The position numbers and the translations under genes are program-made. The notes under the pieces were generated by a model. That model did not search any database. It saw nothing but the letters and a program-made list of their open reading frames with translations, and was not told the DNA's origin. A DNA stretch of 31,154 bases from Flavobacteriales bacterium CG18_big_fil_WC_8_21_14_2_50_32_9 (lineage in GTDB: Bacteria; Bacteroidota; Bacteroidia; Flavobacteriales_E; Vicingaceae): positions 230 through 31,383 of the forward strand of contig PCUH01000172.1 of NCBI GenBank assembly GCA_002770955.1, in the 5' to 3' direction. Shown here one piece after another: positions 14,234-21,541 of this stretch (position 1 is the stretch's first letter; each line of letters begins with the position of its first letter).

Positions 14234-17059
14234 TTAATTACTTGTTTCTGCTTCTTTCTTTTTCTTTCCTCCAAAACGAGAAATTTTGTAAGTAAAACTT
14301 ATTAAAAAATATCTGCTTAGTGTGTTTACTCGTTCATCTTCAATATAGTTGGAATTGCTTGTTCTGTTGATTCCTACATTTTCATTAAAAATATCATATA
14401 CAGTTAGTTTCAGTAATCCTGCATTTCCTTTTAAAAATCGTTTTGAAAGTGATGCTTGCAAGATAGGAATATCTGGATTGTTAGCAAATTGGTCGCCAGA
14501 ATATTGTGTGTAATCAAGTTCTGTGCTGAAAGTCCAAGTTTTTTTTATGTTGATGATTAGCTCAGAATAATAAACAGTAGAGAGAAAACTTTGATTCAAA
14601 TTGGTGCTTTCAGAATACGTTGTGTTGGTTATGCTAAACTTTGTACCTGCCTTAATATCAACAACATCCTTATTTCTGTTTTCCAGGTTAATATCAAAAC
14701 CATTTGCCAATCTTTCTAAATCATTTTTTTGAGTATTAATAAATAAAATACTTCTACTAATAGAAGAATTAAGTCGAATGTTAATTTTTGCTTTTATTGG
14801 ACGAATAGGGCTGCCAAAATAGAGATATCCAGAAAGAAAATAATCATCATCTACATTTATAGGTGTGGTAGTTTGAATAAATTGATTGTTTAAACTTTGG
14901 GCATTGGTAATTTTATCTTTGGTGTAAGATCCTGTGATGTTGGCAAAGATATTTACAAAAGAAAATTGACTAAAAGACATTACTCTTAAGCTAGCAGTAT
15001 GTCGGTATTCGGAATTCAAATCTGGATTTCCTTGGTATAAATAAAGTGGGTTGCTATTATCTAGTGTAGGTTGTAGTTGTTGAAGTGTAGGTTGATTTAC
15101 ATTAGTAAAATAGTTGAAAACAAAACGGGTAGAAGTATTAAAATTATAGTTCCATTGGGCTTTTGGAAGTAAATTCCATTCGGTTTGATTGATTTTAGTT
15201 GCTGTAGATATTATTTCGCCATCTAATACAGAACGCTGCGAAGCACCTCCAACAACAAAATTAGATTTTCCTTTAGCAAACCTTAAATTTAAACCATAAT
15301 TGTCATAGACAAAACTGTTGTCGTAACTTAAACTCAAATTGGTATTAAAAATTTCGGAGTTGGGAGAAATGATATCAAAGAAATCTTTCAAGTAAGAATT
15401 GTCATAATTTTTTCTTTCATAGCTTAATTCCACATATTTTCCTTTACCAAGAGGTTCGTTATAACTTATTTTTCCTTCATAATTAAACTGGTCGTTGTTT
15501 TCGAATTGAAACTGGTCGGTAGTGTTTGTAAATGGTAGGTTAGGAGGAATTGCCGCAAAACTGTTGGAAGAAAATATGTTGTATTTTTTTTCATTGCTAG
15601 AGCTACCAGCAGAAAAATTAGTTACCACAGAACGACCTTTTTTTTGAAATCGTTTTCCATAAGTTATTGTTCCTGTTCCAGATATGTTTTCGCCAACAGT
15701 ACTGTTATTTGTATTACTTTCATTTAAAAAGATACCTTTATTTGTAGTGCTTTTATTGTTAGAAATACTTATAGAAGTACCTTCGGAGTAGGTTAAATTA
15801 CCACTAATAGTTAAATCTTGAGTGGAATCAATTTGTTGTTTATATTTTAAATTAAACCGATGGTTTTTATCGAATTGATTTTGAATTTCATTTTGAAATG
15901 TATTGAAACTACTTGAATCGGAAATGTTTTGCCTTTCAATAGTTCTGTTCATATCTTTGTCTGCTTGGTTATAGAAATAATTGATAGAAAAAGTAGAAGC
16001 AGGAGTGAAGTCATAGTTTAAATTAGCACCGCCTGCAGCAGTTTTTGTAAATCCGTCATTTGTATTTCCACCAATAAGAATTCCTCCTGTGTTTAATTGC
16101 CCAAAACCCCCGCCACCAGCAAACGCATTAACACCTCCACCAACAAAATTAATATAATCTCTGTAGGAAAAACCTTGTTCATTGGTGTTGTTTAACATTC
16201 CTAAAGTAGATAATTGCATTTTTTCGGTAAACTTATTTACATTAAACTTACCATTATACAAGCCTGTTTCATCATTCAAATCTCCTGTAGCTAAGGCAGT
16301 TGAACCACCACTAGTAGTAACATTCCCAAAAACACCTTTTTTTCTATCTTTTTTAAGTTTTAGGTTGATGGTTTTCGTTCGGTTACCATCATCAATTCCT
16401 GTCATTTTTGACATTTCCGACATATCATCATACACCTGTACTTTTTTAACCATGTCGGCAGGAAGGTTTTCTGTTGCCATTTTGGTGTCATCGCCAAAAA
16501 ATTCTTTCCCATCAATTAATACTTTTTTTACTTCTTCGCCTTGGGCTTTCACAGTTCCACTTTTATCTACTTCAACACCAGGCATTTTTTTTAATAAATC
16601 TCCTACGGTTGCTTCGGGTTGTGTTTTAAAAGCATCGGCATCATACTCAATGGTATCGCCTTTAATTGCCATAGGAATTATTTCTTCCACAACTTCCACT
16701 CCTTTTAGCATTTCAGCTTTAACTGTTAAAGAAATTGTTCCTAAATTAAGTAGAGGTGTTTCTGATTTTAATTCAATTTTTTTATAATAGGTGTTATAGC
16801 CAATAAATGATACTTGAAGTATGTATTCTCCTGGCTTGGCTCCTTTGAGGTTAAATTTCCCTTCCAAATTAGTAACTCCAAATTTATAGAGCGTAGAATC
16901 ATTTTTTTGGAGCAACATTGTGGAAGCTCCAGGCAATGTTTCGGATGAAATTTTATCAATAATTTTTCCTTCAACTGTTACATTTTGTGCTTCTAAATTT
17001 ACAATAGAAACGGATAACAATAAAATTAAAAGAGATATGGTATTTTGTAAAAAATTCAT
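14234..17059 (-). CDS. TonB-receptor-like outer-membrane beta-barrel protein
   Basis: A 941-residue outer-membrane protein. The ATG at 17059 was chosen because it gives a clean signal peptide (MNFLQNTISLLILLLSVS...EAQ); an ATG at 17095 would put charged residues in front and overlap the previous gene. After the signal come a carboxypeptidase-regulatory-like domain (about 25-110: VEGKIIDKISSETLPGAS, EGKFNLKGAKPGEYILQVSF), a plug-like domain (about 130-235: ATVGDLLKKMPGVEVDKSG, VLIDGKEFFGDD) and a ~690-residue barrel with many aromatic-ended strands. A Gly-rich loop (FVGGGVNAFAGGGGFGQL) follows the plug. This is the barrel family that travels with GLPGLI proteins in Bacteroidota. A transported substrate cannot be named. 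It starts 13 bases after the GLPGLI stop, so the two form an operon. Confidence 0.88.
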   Translation of the reverse strand: MNFLQNTISLLILLLSVSIVNLEAQNVTVEGKIIDKISSETLPGASTMLLQKNDSTLYKFGVTNLEGKFNLKGAKPGEYILQVSFIGYNTYYKKIELKSETPLLNLGTISLTVKAEMLKGVEVVEEIIPMAIKGDTIEYDADAFKTQPEATVGDLLKKMPGVEVDKSGTVKAQGEEVKKVLIDGKEFFGDDTKMATENLPADMVKKVQVYDDMSEMSKMTGIDDGNRTKTINLKLKKDRKKGVFGNVTTSGGSTALATGDLNDETGLYNGKFNVNKFTEKMQLSTLGMLNNTNEQGFSYRDYINFVGGGVNAFAGGGGFGQLNTGGILIGGNTNDGFTKTAAGGANLNYDFTPASTFSINYFYNQADKDMNRTIERQNISDSSSFNTFQNEIQNQFDKNHRFNLKYKQQIDSTQDLTISGNLTYSEGTSISISNNKSTTNKGIFLNESNTNNSTVGENISGTGTITYGKRFQKKGRSVVTNFSAGSSSNEKKYNIFSSNSFAAIPPNLPFTNTTDQFQFENNDQFNYEGKISYNEPLGKGKYVELSYERKNYDNSYLKDFFDIISPNSEIFNTNLSLSYDNSFVYDNYGLNLRFAKGKSNFVVGGASQRSVLDGEIISTATKINQTEWNLLPKAQWNYNFNTSTRFVFNYFTNVNQPTLQQLQPTLDNSNPLYLYQGNPDLNSEYRHTASLRVMSFSQFSFVNIFANITGSYTKDKITNAQSLNNQFIQTTTPINVDDDYFLSGYLYFGSPIRPIKAKINIRLNSSISRSILFINTQKNDLERLANGFDINLENRNKDVVDIKAGTKFSITNTTYSESTNLNQSFLSTVYYSELIINIKKTWTFSTELDYTQYSGDQFANNPDIPILQASLSKRFLKGNAGLLKLTVYDIFNENVGINRTSNSNYIEDERVNTLSRYFLISFTYKISRFGGKKKKEAETSN

Positions 17060-17072
17060 TGATAAATTTGTA

Positions 17073-17804
17073 TTAATGTCCCCAACCTCCACCATTTTCT
17101 CTCATTTCTTTAATTTTATCTTGCACAATTTTGTTGTATTCTTCCCTTGTAACTTCTTTTCCTTTTGAAGGTTCTTGCACTTCACTTGGGTCTATTGTAC
17201 GAAATTCTATCTTTATTGCAGTAAGTACTTTTTTATCTTTTTTATTACTTAACTCTAAAATCACACCTGGCAAACCACCGTATTTTTCTGGACCAACAGG
17301 AACTGCTATGTCTGCTGTAAACCATGCTTCAATAACATTTGCCGTATCTGTATAAATTGCTTTTAAGCAAACATAACCCATAATTTCTTTCATTTCGGCA
17401 GTCATTTTCCATTTGATTTCTTCGGGCTTACCTTTAATCAAAAATGTTTTCCCCATAAAATCTTGTTGTTCAACAAAATCGTTTGTTTCGGAGTTAATGT
17501 ATGTTTGATTATTGGCATTAGCGTATCTTCTAGCCATACGCTTAACCATGTTTGATTCATTTGGGTCTTCTTCTTCGGGTATATTTGAATACATTGAAAA
17601 TGATGGTGTGAAAATCAGTTTCTTTTTAAAAGTCATTGATTTAGGAACTAGTTCAGCCCATTGCGACCAGCCTTGCTCTTCGGCTTTTGCCATATCAACA
17701 GCTGTATTAATAACTTCTTCGTAGGTAATAACACCCGTTGTATCTTGCGAAATTCCTATTAAACTTAAGAAGATGAGCGTAAATGAGAAAACTATTTTTT
17801 GCAT
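17073..17804 (-). CDS. GLPGLI family exported protein
   Basis: A 243-residue protein with a signal peptide (MQKIVFSFTLIFLSLIGISQ). The defining motif appears as YGGLPGVILELSN near residue 175, preceded by EAWFTADIAVPVGPEKYGGL, exactly where the family has it; the C-terminal region is charged (EYNKIVQDKIKEMRENGGG). GLPGLI (TIGR01200) proteins are periplasmic or outer-membrane-associated proteins of unknown function found almost only in Bacteroidota, commonly beside a CarboxypepD_reg/plug/barrel protein, as here. It is the first gene of a two-gene operon with the barrel protein. Two -7-like boxes ending in A lie upstream (17828-17835 and 17838-17845). A long repeat element begins 92 bases upstream of the start codon. 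Confidence 0.9.
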   Translation of the reverse strand: MQKIVFSFTLIFLSLIGISQDTTGVITYEEVINTAVDMAKAEEQGWSQWAELVPKSMTFKKKLIFTPSFSMYSNIPEEEDPNESNMVKRMARRYANANNQTYINSETNDFVEQQDFMGKTFLIKGKPEEIKWKMTAEMKEIMGYVCLKAIYTDTANVIEAWFTADIAVPVGPEKYGGLPGVILELSNKKDKKVLTAIKIEFRTIDPSEVQEPSKGKEVTREEYNKIVQDKIKEMRENGGGWGH

Positions 17805-17896
17805 GAGTTGAAATTAAAAATAAAATGTAAAATTAGGTAAAGTTATTTTTTTGAGAAATATAAATTACATTAGTGGAATAGTTAGATGATAAACGG

Positions 17897-18245
17897 AAAT
17901 GGTTACTACTCAGCTGCCTATTTTTTCCTTTTTTTTGCCACTGATTACTCAGATTTACTCAGATTTATCAATGTGTCGTTCATTTTAAATTAATGTATTA
18001 CTCATTTTTGTCTATTGTAAATAGTTGTATTACTCATCCTTGTTTATTTTTTTTATAGGTGATCGTGAGCTCACTTTGTTCGGTTCGTGAGTTCGGCAAA
18101 AGCCTCGGTTGATGCTACTTCCCCGAGAATTCGGGGCAGGCTGTGGTTTTCACAGATTTTTTAAAGAAAAAATTAAATCTGTGTATGTAATCTGCGAAAA
18201 TTAATGAAATCTGTGGCATAAAGAACAACTGAGTAGTAACCATTT
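17897..18245. repeat. 349-bp MITE-like element with 20-bp terminal inverted repeats
   Basis: This fills most of the 568-base gene-free spacer 17805-18372. The ends AAATGGTTACTACTCAGCTG (17897-17916) and its complement (18226-18245) match at 19 of 20 positions. Inside are a second, imperfect inverted pair (GCCACTGATT at 17937, AATCTGTGGC near 18209-18218), a doubled ACTCAGATTT (from 17947), two copies of GTATTACTCAT 32 bases apart (17995 and 18027) and a GC-richer core (about 18060-18135) holding the hairpin CCCCGAgaatTCGGGG. No convincing open frame is present. No obvious target duplication can be separated from the palindrome. Outside the element the spacer holds only the GLPGLI and rlmD promoter regions. 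Confidence 0.65.
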
Positions 18246-18330
18246 TTTTTATCTTTAACCGAGTAATTTAGCGGCTGAGGTACTAACCAGAAAAGTAAGT
18301 TGAACGAATAAAAACAACTAGACTTTAACG

Positions 18331-18338
18331 TACATTTG
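18331..18338 (+). promoter_or_regulatory. Bacteroidota -7 box for rlmD
   Basis: TACATTTG matches TAnnTTTG and is followed by CAGCC, a continuation often seen at strong Bacteroidota promoters. It ends 34 bases before the rlmD ATG. No TTG stands at the expected -33 distance. Confidence 0.5.
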
Positions 18339-18372
18339 CAGCCATTTTTTAGTATTAATTTTTTTAAAACAA

Positions 18373-19797
18373 ATGATTAAAAGAGGTCAAGTAATAGAGG
18401 TTGAAATAGTTGAAGCTGCATTTGGAGGTAATGGCATTGCTAAAATACCAACAGAAAAAGGAGATTATATTTTGTTTGTACCAAATACCATTGTTGGTCA
18501 ATTGGTTAGAGCAAGAGTTGTGAAACGTAAAAACAACTATGCTGAATGTAAGTTAGATACGGTGCTAAAAAAATCTCATTTAGAAGATGAATTACCCTAT
18601 CAACCAATTTCAGGAGCTCCATTTGCAACATTACCCATTGAAATTCAAAAATCGAGCAAACAAAAGCAAGTCTTAGAAGTGTTTAAACGCATTGGGAAAA
18701 TCAACAACATTGAAACACTTTTTGATGAATATATTGCTTCGCCAGAAGTGTGGCATTACAGAAATAAAATGGAATATTCTTTTAGTGCCATTGGTTTTGA
18801 TGTTGAAAAACAAGAAGAGTTTGATGGTTTTGCCTTAGGATTCAAAAAAAGAGGCACTTGGTGGATAGTTGAAAATTTAGAAAAAGATTCAGGAATATTT
18901 GATGCAGCATTTGAAAATAACCTAAAAGAAATTCGAGTTTTTTGTCAAAATAGTGGGTTACCAGCTTGGCATCCACCAAAAAAAGTGGGGTTTTTTAGGT
19001 ATTTGGTGGTTAGGAAAAGCTATTTAACGAATAAGTTCTTAATTAAACTCGTAACAAGTAGTGATGGCTTAGCTAACTTTGATTTTGATGGATTTGTTAA
19101 CTTAATAAATGCGTTGTTTCCAGATAGAATTATTGGGATTTTGCACACCGTAAATGATGATATTGGAGATAATTCTCAATCTCGCTTGGGGCATGAAACA
19201 ATTCTTTATGGACAACCTTATATGTTAGAAAATTTGGTGAGATTAAATTTTGAAGTGAGTATGCAAAGTTTTTTTCAAACCAATCCAAAAGCAGCCGAAT
19301 TATTGTATAAAAAAGTGATTGAGTATGTGTTGGAAGACAATAAAAATATAAAAGAAAAAACAGTAATGGACTTGTTTTGTGGCACAGGAACTATTGGTCA
19401 GATTGTGGCATCACAAACCAATGCAACCGTTATTGGTGTTGATATTGTGGAAGATGCAATAATAAATGCGAAGCAAAATGCAGAAAGAAATAATGTTGAA
19501 AACGTCCAGTTTTTTGCTGCTGATGTGAACAAATTTTTATATGAATACCCTGAATATGTAAACAAAATAGGTACATTAATTTTAGATCCACCAAGAGCTG
19601 GTATTGCAAAGAAAGCATTGCTAAGGGCATTGGAATTGAACGCTGACAGAATTGTCTATGTTAGTTGTAATCCAGCAACACAAGCCAGAGATATACTAGA
19701 AATTACCGCTGCAGGTTATCAACTAAAAAAAGTAAGTTTAGTAGATCAATTTCCACACACGGCACACATTGAGTCGGTAGCGTTGTTTTTGAAATAA
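18373..19797 (+). CDS. rlmD: RlmD-family 23S rRNA (uracil-5-)-methyltransferase lacking Fe-S cysteines
   Basis: A 474-residue TrmA/RlmD-family enzyme. An N-terminal TRAM domain (about 1-63) is followed by the region that in E. coli RlmD holds the [4Fe-4S] cysteines, then the SAM-binding motif VMDLFCGTGTIGQ (about 330-342), LDPPRAG, the catalytic Cys432 in YVSCNPAT and the general base Glu467 in HIESVALF. Cys and Glu are 35 residues apart, as in E. coli RlmD. The enzyme methylates C5 of a uridine in 23S rRNA using SAM. Where the family has a CGGC stretch, this protein has SGAPFAT (Ser80-Gly81-Ala82-Pro83), and no CxxC is present there, so it should lack the cluster. Target specificity (U1939 or another uridine) is by family only. 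It is monocistronic with its own -7 box. Confidence 0.87.
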   Translation: MIKRGQVIEVEIVEAAFGGNGIAKIPTEKGDYILFVPNTIVGQLVRARVVKRKNNYAECKLDTVLKKSHLEDELPYQPISGAPFATLPIEIQKSSKQKQVLEVFKRIGKINNIETLFDEYIASPEVWHYRNKMEYSFSAIGFDVEKQEEFDGFALGFKKRGTWWIVENLEKDSGIFDAAFENNLKEIRVFCQNSGLPAWHPPKKVGFFRYLVVRKSYLTNKFLIKLVTSSDGLANFDFDGFVNLINALFPDRIIGILHTVNDDIGDNSQSRLGHETILYGQPYMLENLVRLNFEVSMQSFFQTNPKAAELLYKKVIEYVLEDNKNIKEKTVMDLFCGTGTIGQIVASQTNATVIGVDIVEDAIINAKQNAERNNVENVQFFAADVNKFLYEYPEYVNKIGTLILDPPRAGIAKKALLRALELNADRIVYVSCNPATQARDILEITAAGYQLKKVSLVDQFPHTAHIESVALFLK

Positions 19798-19891
19798 AAA
19801 AGAATTAACATTACTACTCAGGAAGATTAATGTGTTTTAAACCAACAATATGCAAATGAGTAAAACATCCAGATTCCGTCCCGATTCCGAT

Positions 19892-19932
19892 AGCTATCGG
19901 AACTATCGGGAGCTATCGGAACTATTGGGAGC
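19892..19932. repeat. 19-bp tandem duplication around a GATAGCTATC-type palindrome
   Basis: The unit AGCTATCGGAACTATCGGG (from 19892) recurs from 19911 with one change (C to T) and its first three bases recur again at 19930. The unit is markedly more GC-rich than its surroundings and overlaps the palindrome CCGATAGCTATCGG (19887-19900). Confidence 0.6.
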
Positions 19933-19946
19933 AAGATTTCGCTGTC

Positions 19947-20018
19947 GTTCATTGCGGGCTTGACCCGCAATCTTGTTTTTGTATTTATTTGAGATTGCGG
20001 GTCAAGCCTGCAATGAAC
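19947..20018. repeat. 27-bp-stem REP-like hairpin inside the composite element
   Basis: Two 27-base arms (19947-19973 and 19992-20018) are complementary at 26 of 27 positions around an 18-base T-rich loop. Each arm contains the core GCGGGTCAAGC (or its complement) flanked by TTGC and CAATG. The single mismatch (19956/20009) would be a G-U pair in RNA. The core is a widespread intergenic palindrome in bacteria. It could also terminate rlmD and nhaA transcripts. Confidence 0.7.
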
Positions 20019-20059
20019 TGTGTTGATGGCGAAAAAATATCTACCTGATTAGTAATAAA

Positions 20060-21388
20060 TTAAATGATTTCAACTTCTTTTTTGTTTGCGAGTTTAATAA
20101 TATAATAGCCAGCAATACTAGCAAGTATTGAGGCAAACAACACCCCCATTTTTGCTTCTGCAATATATATTTTATCAACAAATGCCAAACCACCAATAAA
20201 CAATGACATGGTAAAACCTATAGAAGCTAAAAAGCCAACACCAAGTAAATGAAGCTTGTTCATTCCTTCGGGTAGGTTCACCCATTTTAATTTTAATAAA
20301 ATGAAAACAACCCCAAAAACGCCAATTAATTTACCAATTATAAGTCCAAAAAATACACCAAAAAACACAGTGCTGGAAATTTGAGAAAGCACATCACCCG
20401 AAAGCGAAACTCCTGCATTACTAAAAGCAAAAATGGGCATAATTAAAAATGCAACAAACGGATGCATAATATGTTCAAGTCGTTGAAGAGGGGTAAGGGC
20501 TTCTTTGGAATACATTCTCATATCCTCAATAATATGTAGTTGATGGTTGGTAACCGTTGTACTTTTATTTGGTTTTTCTTTTTTAAATTTATTAATAAGG
20601 GTATTCATCTTTTCAACGTACATTTTTTCGGAAATCTTAACATCGGCAGGTATAGTCATAGCAGCTAAGACAGCAGCAATGGTGGCGTGTACGCCCGACA
20701 TTAAAAAAGCCAACCATAACCCTCCAATGCCAATAATGGCATAATATACCGTATTTCTCACGCCAATAAGATTAGAAATAATAAGTATCAGAAGAAATAT
20801 TGCTCCTGTTGCTAAACTAATAAAACTAATGTCTGATGTGTAGAAAAAAGCAATTACTAAAACGGCTCCGATATCGTCAACTATTGCTAAAGCTGTTAAG
20901 AAAATTTTAAGAGATAATGGCACTTTGTTTCCTAATAGATATAATACTCCCAAAGCAAATGCAATGTCTGTAGCCATAGGAATTCCCCAACCATCAGAAG
21001 TTTCTCCAGTAGGGTTAAACGCCAAGTAAATTATGGCTGGGAAAATCATTCCGCCAATTGCAGCGGTAATTGGTAGTATTGCATTTCTAGGGTTTTTCAA
21101 TTCTCCACCTACTATTTCTCTTTTTAACTCCAAACCTACAACAAAAAAGAAAACTGCCATTAAACCATCATTAATCCAATGGTGAAGGTTTTTAGTAATA
21201 AAATGCCCATCAAATCCTATCGAAAATTCAATTTCCCATAAGTCGTGAAATTGAGTTGACCAAGGAGAATTAGAAATAATTATAGCAATTAATGCTGATG
21301 AAAATAATACAATACCACTAGTAGTACTGTTGTTTATAAATTTTTGTAATGGATTAACTATCCATTTATCTGCTTTGGTAACTCTCAT
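20060..21388 (-). CDS. nhaA: Na+/H+ antiporter NhaA
   Basis: A 442-residue inner-membrane antiporter with about twelve helices. The ion-binding residues are visible as ATDIAFALGVL (Asp141) and LAIVDDIGAVLVIAFFYT (Asp171, Asp172), matching E. coli Asp133, Asp163 and Asp164 with a constant offset of eight. N-terminal features LHHWINDGLMAVFFFVVGLELKRE and HPFVAFLIMPIFAFSNAG are also typical. It exchanges external protons for internal sodium and supports pH and salt homeostasis. A cytoplasmic loop of about 45 residues (VKISEKMYVEKMNTLINKFK..., with KEKPNKSTT) between helices 7 and 8 is longer than in E. coli. It is monocistronic, with a -7 box 22 bases upstream, and converges with rlmD. Confidence 0.96.
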   Translation of the reverse strand: MRVTKADKWIVNPLQKFINNSTTSGIVLFSSALIAIIISNSPWSTQFHDLWEIEFSIGFDGHFITKNLHHWINDGLMAVFFFVVGLELKREIVGGELKNPRNAILPITAAIGGMIFPAIIYLAFNPTGETSDGWGIPMATDIAFALGVLYLLGNKVPLSLKIFLTALAIVDDIGAVLVIAFFYTSDISFISLATGAIFLLILIISNLIGVRNTVYYAIIGIGGLWLAFLMSGVHATIAAVLAAMTIPADVKISEKMYVEKMNTLINKFKKEKPNKSTTVTNHQLHIIEDMRMYSKEALTPLQRLEHIMHPFVAFLIMPIFAFSNAGVSLSGDVLSQISSTVFFGVFFGLIIGKLIGVFGVVFILLKLKWVNLPEGMNKLHLLGVGFLASIGFTMSLFIGGLAFVDKIYIAEAKMGVLFASILASIAGYYIIKLANKKEVEII

Positions 21389-21410
21389 TTTAGATTTTTT
21401 ATTGAAGAAA

Positions 21411-21418
21411 CAAAGTTA
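21411..21418 (-). promoter_or_regulatory. Bacteroidota -7 box for nhaA
   Basis: TAACTTTG on the minus strand matches TAnnTTTG and ends 22 bases before the nhaA ATG at 21388. No clear -33 TTG is visible. Confidence 0.45.
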
Positions 21419-21488
21419 ATGGAAGTAAATTTAAAGATAGAAAAGTTTAAGTTTTTTTAAGAATTTGTTTACAGACTCTATTTTAAAA

Positions 21489-21526
21489 AACAAAAAAGCA
21501 AGGATATAATACTTTGCTTTTTTGTT
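21489..21526 (-). terminator. Intrinsic terminator of the T9SS type B operon
   Basis: A perfect 13-base stem, AACAAAAAAGCAA (21489-21501) against its complement (21514-21526), encloses a 12-base loop. On the minus strand the stem ends in a T-run interrupted by one G, continuing TTTTTT past the stem. It lies 16 bases after the stop codon of the OmpA-family gene and ends the three-gene operon before nhaA. Confidence 0.8.
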
Positions 21527-21541
21527 CTTTATTTTTACTAA

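Larger units (their letters stand above)
19810..20056. repeat. 247-bp composite palindromic element, same ends as 17897-18245
   Basis: The ends ATTACTACTCAGG (19810-19822) and CCTGATTAGTAAT (20044-20056) are complementary at 12 of 13 positions, and the left end repeats the TTACTACTCAG of the 17897-18245 element. The interior differs: a perfect 14-base palindrome CCGATAGCTATCGG (19887-19900) within a 19-base tandem duplication, then a long hairpin (19947-20018). It lies between the convergent rlmD and nhaA genes and ends 3 bases before the nhaA stop codon. Confidence 0.6.

Noticed and set aside
17060..17095. Upstream ATG start for the receptor-like protein
   Set aside because: It adds MVEVGDINTNLS in front of a clean signal peptide and overlaps the GLPGLI gene; the ATG at 17059 is better.
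16182..17355. Plus-strand open frames opposite the receptor-like and GLPGLI genes
   Set aside because: Ser/Phe-rich low-complexity translations produced by the antisense of well-supported genes.
17945..18037. Short direct repeats that might be a CRISPR array
   Set aside because: Units are 10-11 bases with irregular spacing, no conserved 23-37-base repeat, and no cas gene is nearby.
17805..18372. tRNA or other structured RNA gene in the longest spacer
   Set aside because: I found no tRNA-like TTCGA arm, CCA end or cloverleaf pairing; the pairing present is explained by the inverted repeats.
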